Shown piece after piece: positions 1-6,695 of a DNA stretch of 8,143 nucleotides; the stretch's first letter is position 1, and the number at the start of each line of letters is the position of its first letter. The translations under genes and the position numbers were made by a program. Origin of the DNA: CAJQQY01 sp964352225 (GTDB taxonomy: Bacteria; Bacteroidota; Bacteroidia; Chitinophagales; Saprospiraceae); contig CAYGRM010000310.1 of NCBI GenBank assembly GCA_964352225.1, positions 1 to 8,143 of the forward strand. The letters run 5' to 3'. The notes under the pieces were generated by a model. That model was not told the origin of the DNA. It saw only the letters and a program-made list of their open reading frames with translations, and searched no databases.

Positions 1-1848
1 TTCTTCTTCTTCGGGAGAAATTCTTGTGGTCTTTATTTCTATTTCGTCCAATAAAATTGACAAGGAATCATAATTTCGAGCTAGGGTAAGTTTGTTTTCA
101 CTTAATGCTTTGTAAGCCATGATGCTTTCTTCATTTTCATCAGATTTTTTAATACTAGGAACTAAGGGAATTTTAGAAATATTATCTTCCATCAATTCTA
201 AAAACACATAAGGATTATTATCTCGAGAGATCTTAGGGTTTAATCGATTTCGTTTTCCTGCTTTATATCGTCCTTCTAAATAAATAGTAAGCGTGTCATA
301 AAAGCCATAAGGACCAAATTCAAAGTAACCATTTTCATCAGTCATTTTTTCTTCAGAAAGAATATTGTCTGGTTGAGTAAGGAAAATTTTTCCAGGACGA
401 GGCTTGCTAGGTTTTTCATAAACGCCCATTCTTCCTTTGATAAAAACACCTTCTTCCACTTCATATTTTAAATCATAATTTTTTTGACTTAATATATTTT
501 TCCATCGGAATCGTCTCCAACCTCTAGTCATCATGAAATCATCAATGATTTCTTGTTGCATCTGACTGTCTTTTCCAAAAATTAAATCAGAGGCAAATGG
601 AATAGGAAAATCGATATCACTATTCAACAACAACCAAGTTCTTATGTCTCCCGATTGGATATTTAAATGGGTGAATTTTGGAACGATACTTAAACTTATT
701 CTACTATCATCTAGCACCTCAGGAGCAATGGATGTTGAAGAAATTTGTACTTCTATTTCATTTTCTTGACGAGTTTCTAATTGACCTTCATTAAGTGAAA
801 TTTCTAGTTGAGTCTTTTCAATATCTGGAGCTATAAAAAATAAGCGTTCCGCTACAGGGGAATCTTGATGATCAAAAAGAGTACAAACAACTACTCCTGG
901 AGCTATAGAATTTTTGGGAACCTTTAACCAGATGAAGGAGTTTTCACTTTCTACCTTTTGGTCTAATAACAACATTCCCCTGAGGCTTAGCACGATTCGA
1001 GCACCATCTATTCCTCGAGAGAAATTAGTCTTGGCGAAAATTTTAACGGTATCTTTTTCATGCTTAATATTCAAATGAAAACCTTTTGAAATTGGTTGAG
1101 GTAACTCAATTCTTTCCTTGGTCTCTGATAATTCAATCCAAAATTTCTGATTTCCGTTGGGTAAATATTTCAATTTTCCAATTCCATTTTCATTGGAAAT
1201 AACTTGAATTAATTCTTCTCCATTTTGATCGATTAGATATCCAGCAGTAGCTTGGGGTTCATTGAATTCATTCTCAATTACAAATGCCATTCGGCAAGGT
1301 AAACCAGAAACACAATCGCCTCCTTCTGGAAAAAAACGAATATTGTTTTTTCGTTTAATTTGACTTGTTGTAAGTGTATTGTTAGAAACATTCAATGAAG
1401 TACTAACTGCTTGCTCATTTTCTTGAATTCCTTCGATAATTTGGATATTTTTTCTAAACAACAAATCAGTCCCCATATTAAGTTGAAAATTAGTATATCC
1501 AACAATTTGGTAGTCACCGGGAGGCGTACTTGTTGGAATAGCAAAATCACCAGAGGAATGACCTTGATCAGAAAATAATATTTGATTCAGGATTAGGTCT
1601 CCTTGATCGTTTCTCAAGTCTACTTTAATTGCTTTGGTTACGGTTCCAGATAAATGAGTTTGACCATCAACTAAGTAAGCGGCCATCCAAATAGTTTCCC
1701 CTGCCGCATAAATATCTTTATCAGTATGAACAAAAACTTTTTCTGGTATTCGGAGGTCTTTATATTTTTTCAATCCAACTTCTACTGGATTTTGTGCATA
1801 AAAAAGGGAGAAAGAAAAGGTAAAAACAAATAAAAAAATATTTTTCAT
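1..1848 (-). CDS. MG2-domain envelope protein with probable C-terminal plug domain (partial, C-terminus cut by window edge)
   Basis: Reading the minus strand from the ATG at 1848-1846 gives 616 uninterrupted codons running off position 1, so the C-terminus is missing. Residues 1-18 form a signal peptide (hydrophobic run, cleavage probably after YA, before QNP). Residues about 35-130 begin PEKVFVHTDKDIYAAGETIW and look like the macroglobulin MG2 fold found in large Bacteroidota envelope proteins. Residues 441-449 (TRGWRRFRW) match the 'GWRRF' signature of that family, and about 470-530 resemble a carboxypeptidase-regulatory (CnaB-like) beta-sandwich. The last visible stretch, LDEIEIKTTR, is where such proteins usually enter a TonB-receptor-like plug domain, so the full protein is probably 750-950 residues (family inference). 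It is likely exported to the periplasm or outer membrane; its substrate is unknown. No Shine-Dalgarno sequence precedes the start. It is separated from the upstream minus-strand gene by tandem terminators, so it probably has its own promoter, which I could not pinpoint. Confidence 0.85.
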   Translation of the reverse strand, partial: MKNIFLFVFTFSFSLFYAQNPVEVGLKKYKDLRIPEKVFVHTDKDIYAAGETIWMAAYLVDGQTHLSGTVTKAIKVDLRNDQGDLILNQILFSDQGHSSGDFAIPTSTPPGDYQIVGYTNFQLNMGTDLLFRKNIQIIEGIQENEQAVSTSLNVSNNTLTTSQIKRKNNIRFFPEGGDCVSGLPCRMAFVIENEFNEPQATAGYLIDQNGEELIQVISNENGIGKLKYLPNGNQKFWIELSETKERIELPQPISKGFHLNIKHEKDTVKIFAKTNFSRGIDGARIVLSLRGMLLLDQKVESENSFIWLKVPKNSIAPGVVVCTLFDHQDSPVAERLFFIAPDIEKTQLEISLNEGQLETRQENEIEVQISSTSIAPEVLDDSRISLSIVPKFTHLNIQSGDIRTWLLLNSDIDFPIPFASDLIFGKDSQMQQEIIDDFMMTRGWRRFRWKNILSQKNYDLKYEVEEGVFIKGRMGVYEKPSKPRPGKIFLTQPDNILSEEKMTDENGYFEFGPYGFYDTLTIYLEGRYKAGKRNRLNPKISRDNNPYVFLELMEDNISKIPLVPSIKKSDENEESIMAYKALSENKLTLARNYDSLSILLDEIEIKTTRISPEEEE

Positions 1849-1990
1849 AGTTGATAAATTTTGTGAGTATTAGTTTTCAATGTAATCACCTTATTCACTA
1901 TTTGTTCATTTGGCTTTTAGATTGTCACGTTAATTTTTTCTTAAATATTTTACTTGCAAAATCATTGATTTTATAAGGCTAATGAACTCC

Positions 1991-2026
1991 AAAAAAAATG
2001 AGAACCCAACCGAAGCCAGATTCTCA
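1991..2026 (-). terminator. Intrinsic terminator T2 with UUCG tetraloop
   Basis: On the minus strand the arms TGAGAATCTGGC and GTTGGGTTCTCA pair as a 12-bp stem (eight Watson-Crick pairs, four G-U wobbles). They close a TTCG tetraloop through a C-G pair and are followed at once by eight T residues (the A run at 1991-1998). The opposite strand has no T tract after the stem, so it acts on minus-strand transcription. It lies downstream of T1 and about 140 bp upstream of the start of the MG2-type gene. It therefore backs up T1 or ends a separate short transcript. Confidence 0.8.
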
Positions 2027-2034
2027 AATGTTTA

Positions 2035-2088
2035 GAAAGTCATTTCATTGGATTAAAAATTAGACTTTCATATTTAAACTGAGGTTTA
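2035..2088. repeat. Two small inverted repeats between the tandem terminators
   Basis: GAAAGTC (2035-2041) and GACTTTC (2063-2069) are perfect 7-bp complements 21 nt apart. TAAAC (2075-2079) and GTTTA (2084-2088) form a 5-bp stem around TGAG. Neither is strong alone in such AT-rich DNA, but they fill the space between two terminators, so this stretch may be structured when transcribed. Confidence 0.35.
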
Positions 2089-2092
2089 TTTC

Positions 2093-2132
2093 AAAAAAAG
2101 ACGGGTTAAAAAAGGATTAGAAAACCCGCCTT
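2093..2132 (-). terminator. Intrinsic terminator T1 for the secretion-tail protein gene
   Basis: On the minus strand AAGGCGGGTT and AACCCGTCTT pair over 10 bp with a single G-U wobble, enclosing a 15-nt T-rich loop. A run of seven T residues begins 3' of the stem's GTC (the A run at 2093-2099). It sits 55 nt past the stop codon of the minus-strand gene ending at 2187 and has the right orientation to end that transcript. A further small hairpin lies just before it: GAACTT at 2137-2142 and AAGTTC at 2147-2152, with a 4-nt loop. Confidence 0.8.
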
Positions 2133-2186
2133 GGATGAACTTGAAAAAGTTCTAAATAAGTCATCAAAGTAAAATATTTATCTATT

Positions 2187-2972
2187 TCAGTTCTTTTCTT
2201 TTTCTGCTTTTGCAACATTAGATTTTGAACTGTCTGAACCCTGAGATTGAATAACTAAATCAGTAACGGAACTAAAGCCATTGGTCAAAGTCACAAAGTA
2301 AATTCCATTAGTAGGTAGTAAAAATTGAATATCATTTTTACCAGTTTTCATGGCAATATTTTTTCGAGTTTGTTCATGACCTTCAGTATCAGTTACTAGT
2401 AACTGAAAAATTCCAGAATTATCAACGAAGTATTTCATGTTCACTTCATCTTTTTTATTCTTCACATCCATGGTTTCTAAGTGACACATTCCAAGTGAAA
2501 CGTAAACTGATTGTTGATTTGAAATTAGGGTTTTGCCATTTTCCACTTTTTTCAACATGTAATGATTATTCCCAAGCATCGGCAAATTATCTAAATACAT
2601 CAATTGACCGTCTGGAAAATCAGCAGAATGAACTTCCGCAAGTTCATGAAATTGTTCTCCATCTCGACTTCTCAAAATTTTAAACACATCATTATCATTA
2701 GTCATTTTTGATTGCCAAATTAATTCTACTCCATTCGTACGAAATCGAGTATCAAAAAAATACAATTGCTCACTTAACAAAGGTACTTTTGCAAATGAGT
2801 TAATGCATTTCCCAAAATCATCATATTCACAAGCAACTGTTGCATAAGCAGGTTGGTACAATTGAATAGACTCATCTAAAACTTTTGGACATTCAGCATG
2901 TTGACTTAAAGCATACTGAGTAAAAAGAAGTGCCAATAATAGCACAACAATTCTTGGGTGGGTGTTTTTCAT
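2187..2972 (-). CDS. Exported protein with FN3-like domain and type IX secretion tail-like C-terminal domain
   Basis: This gene encodes 261 residues of unknown function. I place the start at the ATG at 2972, not at 3011, because it puts a standard signal peptide at the N-terminus: MKN, a basic patch, a hydrophobic core at 9-19, and cleavage probably after ALS (residue 23). Residues about 82-158 (ELIWQSKMTNDNDVFKILRS, then DG-x-x-F and a later YMLKKVENGK) match the fibronectin-III-like beta domain common in Bacteroidota secreted proteins. Residues about 186-241 (SGIFQLLVTD through NGIYFVTLTNG) resemble the type IX secretion C-terminal sorting domain. It is odd in two ways: the domain is followed by about 20 polar residues (SQGSDSSKSNVAKAEKEKN), whereas sorting domains normally end the protein, and the canonical start of the sorting domain is indistinct. 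Cysteines are at 28, 48, 56 and 163. The gene is monocistronic, with a terminator 55 nt after the stop. Export is likely; secretion by the type IX route is only plausible. Confidence 0.75.
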   Translation of the reverse strand: MKNTHPRIVVLLLALLFTQYALSQHAECPKVLDESIQLYQPAYATVACEYDDFGKCINSFAKVPLLSEQLYFFDTRFRTNGVELIWQSKMTNDNDVFKILRSRDGEQFHELAEVHSADFPDGQLMYLDNLPMLGNNHYMLKKVENGKTLISNQQSVYVSLGMCHLETMDVKNKKDEVNMKYFVDNSGIFQLLVTDTEGHEQTRKNIAMKTGKNDIQFLLPTNGIYFVTLTNGFSSVTDLVIQSQGSDSSKSNVAKAEKEKN

Positions 2973-3078
2973 AATTATGGTGTTTGTTGATGTTAAAAAA
3001 TAGTATTTCATCCATTATTTTGTGCTAAGCCAACAAATATTGAAATAGACAAAATGATAAATTAAATACCAGATCTAC

Positions 3079-3099
3079 TTAGTTTGCATGGCAAACTAA
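3079..3099. promoter_or_regulatory. Perfect dyad with 9-bp arms, candidate operator
   Basis: The arms TTAGTTTGC and GCAAACTAA are exact reverse complements separated by ATG. The site is about 107 bp upstream of the exported-protein start and 304 bp upstream of the ABC transporter start. The tight 3-nt spacing suits a dimeric regulator site or a hairpin. Neither strand has a proper T tract immediately after it, so a terminator is unlikely. The regulator is unknown. Confidence 0.4.
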
Positions 3100-3341
3100 A
3101 AAGTTTTAAAAGTTTATAGGATTCTTTCGGTGAAGGTTGTTTGGTACTTGAAAAGTACTTTTTAGAAAGGATAACTAGGAAAGGTTAAGTGTTTTCGAAG
3201 TTTACCCATAGTATTTTGTTATATTAAAATATTGCAAATATTATGCCGAAAGTTAATTTGTTGGAGGAAATGGACATAAAAATTTTACAAAACAAATACA
3301 TTTGCAATTTACGTTAAAATGGAATTAAAATCCACTTTGAT

Positions 3342-3349
3342 TAACTTTG
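3342..3349 (+). promoter_or_regulatory. Candidate Bacteroidota -7 element for the ABC transporter gene
   Basis: TAACTTTG matches the TAnnTTTG consensus of the Bacteroidota primary sigma factor and lies 53 bp before the transporter ATG, giving a leader of roughly 45-50 nt. No good TTTG -33 element is found at the expected distance (the sequence there is ATGG), so support comes from the -7 match and its position only. Several chance matches to TAnnTTTG are expected in 8 kb of such DNA. Confidence 0.4.
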
Positions 3350-3402
3350 TACCTTAATAAAAATAGGAAGTAATTTTCCAAGGAAAAATATAAATAAAAG
3401 AT

Positions 3403-5208
3403 ATGGCTCGGAATCGACCTGAAGTATTAGAAGAAGACAAAAATAGGAGGTTAAATAAGGAGACTTTTAGCGAAGCGATGAAGATCTTCGAATTTGTCAA
3501 ACCTTATCGTTGGTCGTTGATTATCGGTATGATCTTACTTTTTGTGAGTAGTATGGTGTTCATGCTTTTTCCATATTTGATTGGAAAAATGATGGATATT
3601 GCATCTGGCATTGATTTTCATGGAATGGACTTAGATGATATTTTTTGGTTAATGTTTGTGGTTTTAGCTGCCCAAGGAATAGTGTCTTATTTTAGGGTTT
3701 TGCTGTTTGCTCGTTTAAGTGAAAAAGGAATTGCAGACCTCCGGATTGCACTTTATGAAAAGTTAGTTTCTCTCCCAATTGTTTTCTACGAAGAAAATCG
3801 AGTTGGTGAATTGATGAGTAGATTGACCTCTGATGTTGAGAGATTGTACAATGCTTTTTCAATTACGATTGCTGAATTTTTAAGACAAATTCTTTTGCTA
3901 ATTGCTGGATTAATTTTCCTAGGTGTACAAACTCCTGAACTTGCATTTATCATGTTATTAACTTTTCCAGTTGCGGTAATTTTGGGAATGTTCTTTGGTC
4001 GTTGGATTCGAACCTTATCAAAAGAACGACAACAATCATTGGCAGACACCAACATTATTCTGAGTGAAACGATGCAATCAATTAGTGTAGTTAAAGCATT
4101 TTCCAATGAACTATTCGAGGCCATCCGTTATGGAAAATCAAATGATCAGATGGTAAAAATCGCTTTAAAGTTTGCTAATGGCCGAGCTATCTTTGCTACT
4201 TTTATCGTGTCCATTTTGTTCGGTGCATTGATTTTTGTGATTTATGAAGGAGCAGTTTTAATCCAAGAAGGAACGATGACCTCTGGAGGTTTGGTGATGT
4301 TTACTTTCGTAACAGCTATCATTGGTGGATCCATTGCAGGGCTAGGAAATTTTTACACGGAGCTTCTGGGAGCAGTTGGTGCAACTGAAAGAATTCGAGA
4401 AATCCTTTCCATGGAAAGTGAAGTTGATCCTCATGATCCAATTATCGATCAAGAATTTAAAAGATTTGATGGTAACATCGAATACTCCAATGTCAACTTC
4501 CACTACCCTACTCGTGAAGATATCGAAGTGATGAAAGGGATCAGTTTTAAAATAAAAGCTGGACAAAAAATCGCATTGGTCGGACCAAGTGGTGCCGGAA
4601 AGTCTACTATTGTTCAGTTACTTTTACGGTTTTATAATATCCAAAGCGGAGATATCAAAGTGGATGGAAAAAGCATCTTCGATTATAATATTTCAGCCTT
4701 CCGAAGAAATTTTGCAATCGTCCCGCAAGAGGTGATATTGTTTGGAGGAACGATTAGAGAAAATATTGCTTATGGAAATCCTGATGCTTCTGAAGAATTA
4801 ATTATTGAAGCTGCCCAAAAATCAAACTCTTGGGACTTTATCCAAACTTTCCCTGAAGGATTAGATACTGTGGTTGGTGAGCGAGGAGTCAAGCTTTCGG
4901 GAGGTCAACGCCAAAGAGTTGCCATTGCTAGAGCTATTTTGAAAGACCCTTCTATCTTGTTATTAGATGAAGCTACTTCCGCCTTGGATGCTGAATCTGA
5001 AAAGGTCGTTCAAGATGCTTTGAACAATCTTATGGAAGGTAGAACTTCTATTATCATAGCTCACCGCTTAGCGACTATTCGAGAAGTAGATTGCATTTTT
5101 GTCATCGATAATGGAAAAATTATTGAACAAGGAACGCACGAAGAACTTTCTGCGATTGAAAATGGAGCCTACTCAGGATTGGCGAAATTGCAATTTGAGA
5201 GTGTATAA
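3403..5208 (+). CDS. ABC exporter half-transporter (MsbA/multidrug type)
   Basis: This 601-residue inner-membrane protein has the full length of a homodimeric type IV ABC exporter that drives efflux with ATP. The transmembrane domain spans about 38-320, with helices near 38-60, 79-101, 160-176, 180-200, 264-282 and 297-316. The nucleotide-binding domain spans about 355-601. Its motifs are all intact: A-loop Tyr368, Walker A GPSGAGKST (394-402), Q-loop Gln442, signature LSGGQ (498-502), Walker B ILLLDE (518-523) with catalytic Glu523, D-loop SALD (526-529) and switch His554. The substrate cannot be read from sequence; lipids, lipid A precursors or drugs are all possible for this family. The charged N-terminal extension (1-25) is cytoplasmic. 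There is no Shine-Dalgarno sequence before the ATG. It is the first gene of a probable unit with the membrane protein 32 bp downstream. Confidence 0.95.
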   Translation: MARNRPEVLEEDKNRRLNKETFSEAMKIFEFVKPYRWSLIIGMILLFVSSMVFMLFPYLIGKMMDIASGIDFHGMDLDDIFWLMFVVLAAQGIVSYFRVLLFARLSEKGIADLRIALYEKLVSLPIVFYEENRVGELMSRLTSDVERLYNAFSITIAEFLRQILLLIAGLIFLGVQTPELAFIMLLTFPVAVILGMFFGRWIRTLSKERQQSLADTNIILSETMQSISVVKAFSNELFEAIRYGKSNDQMVKIALKFANGRAIFATFIVSILFGALIFVIYEGAVLIQEGTMTSGGLVMFTFVTAIIGGSIAGLGNFYTELLGAVGATERIREILSMESEVDPHDPIIDQEFKRFDGNIEYSNVNFHYPTREDIEVMKGISFKIKAGQKIALVGPSGAGKSTIVQLLLRFYNIQSGDIKVDGKSIFDYNISAFRRNFAIVPQEVILFGGTIRENIAYGNPDASEELIIEAAQKSNSWDFIQTFPEGLDTVVGERGVKLSGGQRQRVAIARAILKDPSILLLDEATSALDAESEKVVQDALNNLMEGRTSIIIAHRLATIREVDCIFVIDNGKIIEQGTHEELSAIENGAYSGLAKLQFESV

Positions 5209-5240
5209 TTTTCTGTTTCAATCGTAAATCAAAATAGCAA

Positions 5241-5807
5241 ATGATTCCATTACCATTTGGAGGACAAAATCGGGAAAAATTAAAAAAGTCAGAATATGCT
5301 TTAGGTATTTTAGGGACTTTAATGATTTTTATCGTGGTCTTTCTTTATGCTTTTGAAGTAAAATATTTTAGCAATACATTTGAAATAAAAAGTCTGATCA
5401 GTAGATCTTTGATGGTTGGAATATTGGCAGGAATTGCTGCGGGGTATTATTTTTCTAAACAATTTAAGGATGGTTTAGAGAAACTTAAATTGTTTGTTTT
5501 TTTCATTGTTATCCCCTTGTTATTATCCCCACTCTTGGGAAGTTTATCCAACCGGTTATTATCTTTTTCTCCAAAACAAAAGACTGAGGTAGAACTTCAA
5601 AGTCAAGATGCTTATCTCCAAAGTCGATTCGGACGAGTAAAAACCATAAAAAAGCATGACGGTATTTTTCTATTTTTTATAAAAGATCAGAAAATTGAAA
5701 GAGTCAAAACCAAAGAAATTCTTTTCCCTAATTCAAAAAAAGGTGACCGTGTGTACATTGTTACAAAAAAAGGATTTTGGGGTTATGAGTATTTTATTGA
5801 GGAGTAA
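5241..5807 (+). CDS. Three-helix membrane protein of unknown function
   Basis: This gene encodes 188 residues that I do not recognise as a named family. A short basic N-terminus (REKLKK at 11-16) precedes transmembrane helices at about 18-39, 57-71 and 82-104. A soluble C-terminal region follows from about 110, with many Lys, Glu and aromatic residues. It ends in GDRVYIVTKKGFWGYEYF (168-185), which suggests a small beta-rich domain. The positive-inside rule (REKLKK before helix 1, KDGLEKLK before helix 3) suggests a cytoplasmic N-terminus. It starts 32 bp after the ABC exporter stop on the same strand, so the two are probably cotranscribed, and it may be an accessory protein, though nothing in it shows this directly. 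Its codon and base use resembles its neighbours. The product is confidently a real protein; its role is open. Confidence 0.8.
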   Translation: MIPLPFGGQNREKLKKSEYALGILGTLMIFIVVFLYAFEVKYFSNTFEIKSLISRSLMVGILAGIAAGYYFSKQFKDGLEKLKLFVFFIVIPLLLSPLLGSLSNRLLSFSPKQKTEVELQSQDAYLQSRFGRVKTIKKHDGIFLFFIKDQKIERVKTKEILFPNSKKGDRVYIVTKKGFWGYEYFIEE

Positions 5808-5812
5808 TTTTG
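5805..5812 (+). promoter_or_regulatory. Possible -7 element upstream of the glycosylase gene
   Basis: TAATTTTG fits TAnnTTTG and overlaps the stop codon of the preceding gene, about 75 bp before the glycosylase start. The nearest TTTG upstream (5776-5779) is 25 bp away, longer than the usual spacing of about 19. The glycosylase may instead be read from the upstream promoter, since the gap is only 80 bp and shows no terminator. Confidence 0.25.
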
Positions 5813-5887
5813 TTTATTTTTTCACTCGATTTACTGTTCTCTTTCTTCAAAAAACAAACTTTCAAAAAACTTTCACCATAAATTATA

Positions 5888-6687
5888 ATGCCTGAATTAC
5901 CCGAAGTCAATACTTTCAAACTCTATTTTGATAAAACTTCTTTACATCAGAAAATCGGAGAAGTACAGGTTCAAGATGATAAAATTATGCGCAATATTGA
6001 TGGCGATGATTTTATCCAAAAACTAACCGGACGAACCTTCATCGATTCATATCGCAGAGGGAAATATCTTTTTGGGAAATTGGATAATGGTGATAATGTA
6101 CTCTTTCATTTTGGAATGACTGGAGATTTCAAATACTACGAAGACGAAATGGATCAACCTCGGCACGAACGTTTTGCCTTCCATTTTGAAAATGGATATC
6201 GTCTAGGATTTGATTGCCCAAGAAAATTGCACGCATTTTATATTTAGAGGATTTGGAAAAATATATTTCAGAAGTTGGACTGGGGGAAGACGCTTTGATT
6301 ATATCAGAAGCTGATTTTTTGAAAAAAATGGAAGGTAGAAAAACTTCCATAAAAGGATTTTTACTCAATCAAAAATTACTGGCAGGCGTTGGAAACTTGT
6401 ATGCTGATGAAATTTGCTTTCAAACTCGAATCCATCCTGCATCCACGGTAAATGCTCTAAAACCAAAGCAGAAAAAAGCCATCTTTGCCGCGATGAAGAA
6501 TATTTTAACCATCGCTGTTGATCGAGCAAGATATTATAAAGAAGAAAAAACAGAAGATGATTTTTTCCAATGGAGAGTCGAAGGAAGTATAGCCCCAAAA
6601 GGAAAAGGGATTTGTCAAGTGGAAAAAATTGCCGGTAGAACAACTTATTATTTTAATCGCTATCAAATATTATATCAAATCAAATAG
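5888..6687 (+). pseudogene. mutM: Fpg/MutM-type DNA glycosylase, split by a one-base frameshift
   Basis: This gene encodes a base-excision-repair glycosylase/AP lyase that removes oxidised purines such as 8-oxoguanine and formamidopyrimidines. The first frame gives 119 residues and stops at 6245-6247. The second frame, one base behind, resumes exactly where the family sequence should continue and runs to the TAG at 6685-6687. Joining them near 6223-6230 restores DCPRK-(L/I)-ARILYLEDLEKY and a product of about 266 residues, the normal family length. Catalytic features are intact: MPELPEV with Pro2 nucleophile and Glu3, RRGKY with beta-hairpin Lys59, HFGMTG (74-79), and the helix-two-turn-helix stretch KGFLLNQKLLAGVGNLYADE (about 6349-6408). 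The C-terminal finger lacks the four zinc cysteines but keeps GRTTYY, as in zincless-finger members. If the base is truly absent, the first fragment alone lacks the DNA-binding domain and should be inactive. A sequencing error or recent mutation is likely because nothing else has decayed. Confidence 0.85.
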
Positions 6688-6695
6688 TCAAAAGT

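Larger units (their letters stand above)
2973..3402. other. Divergent intergenic region, 430 bp
   Basis: This region separates the minus-strand exported-protein gene from the rightward ABC transporter gene, so it should hold both promoters. Visible elements are a 9-bp-arm dyad at 3079-3099, and a low-GC hairpin at 3144-3158 (GTACTT, loop GAA, AAGTAC) followed by five T residues. A separated inverted pair TTGCAAAT (3232-3239) and ATTTGCAA (3300-3307) and a -7-like element at 3342-3349 are also present. No ORF longer than 24 codons looks convincing. I see no RNA gene and no mobile-element ends. Confidence 0.6.

Noticed and set aside
2495..2683. Plus-strand ORF of 62 codons opposite the exported-protein gene
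   Set aside because: It is an antisense shadow of a gene with clear domain similarity and has no signal of its own.
3144..3163. Hairpin GTACTT-GAA-AAGTAC followed by five T on the plus strand
   Set aside because: It has a terminator-like shape but only two G-C pairs, and no plus-strand gene precedes it. Kept only as a note in the intergenic entry.
3243..3317. Small plus-strand ORF of 24 codons in the divergent region, with GGAGG inside it ahead of an internal ATG
   Set aside because: It is short, lies upstream of the proposed transporter promoter, and the GGAGG is only 2 nt from the internal ATG. Bacteroidota rarely use Shine-Dalgarno sites. Likely chance.
6221..6234. Programmed -1 ribosomal frameshift in the glycosylase gene
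   Set aside because: The run is only four A residues, the A-site codon TTG does not re-pair well as ATT, and I see no strong downstream pseudoknot. A lesion or sequencing error explains the data better.
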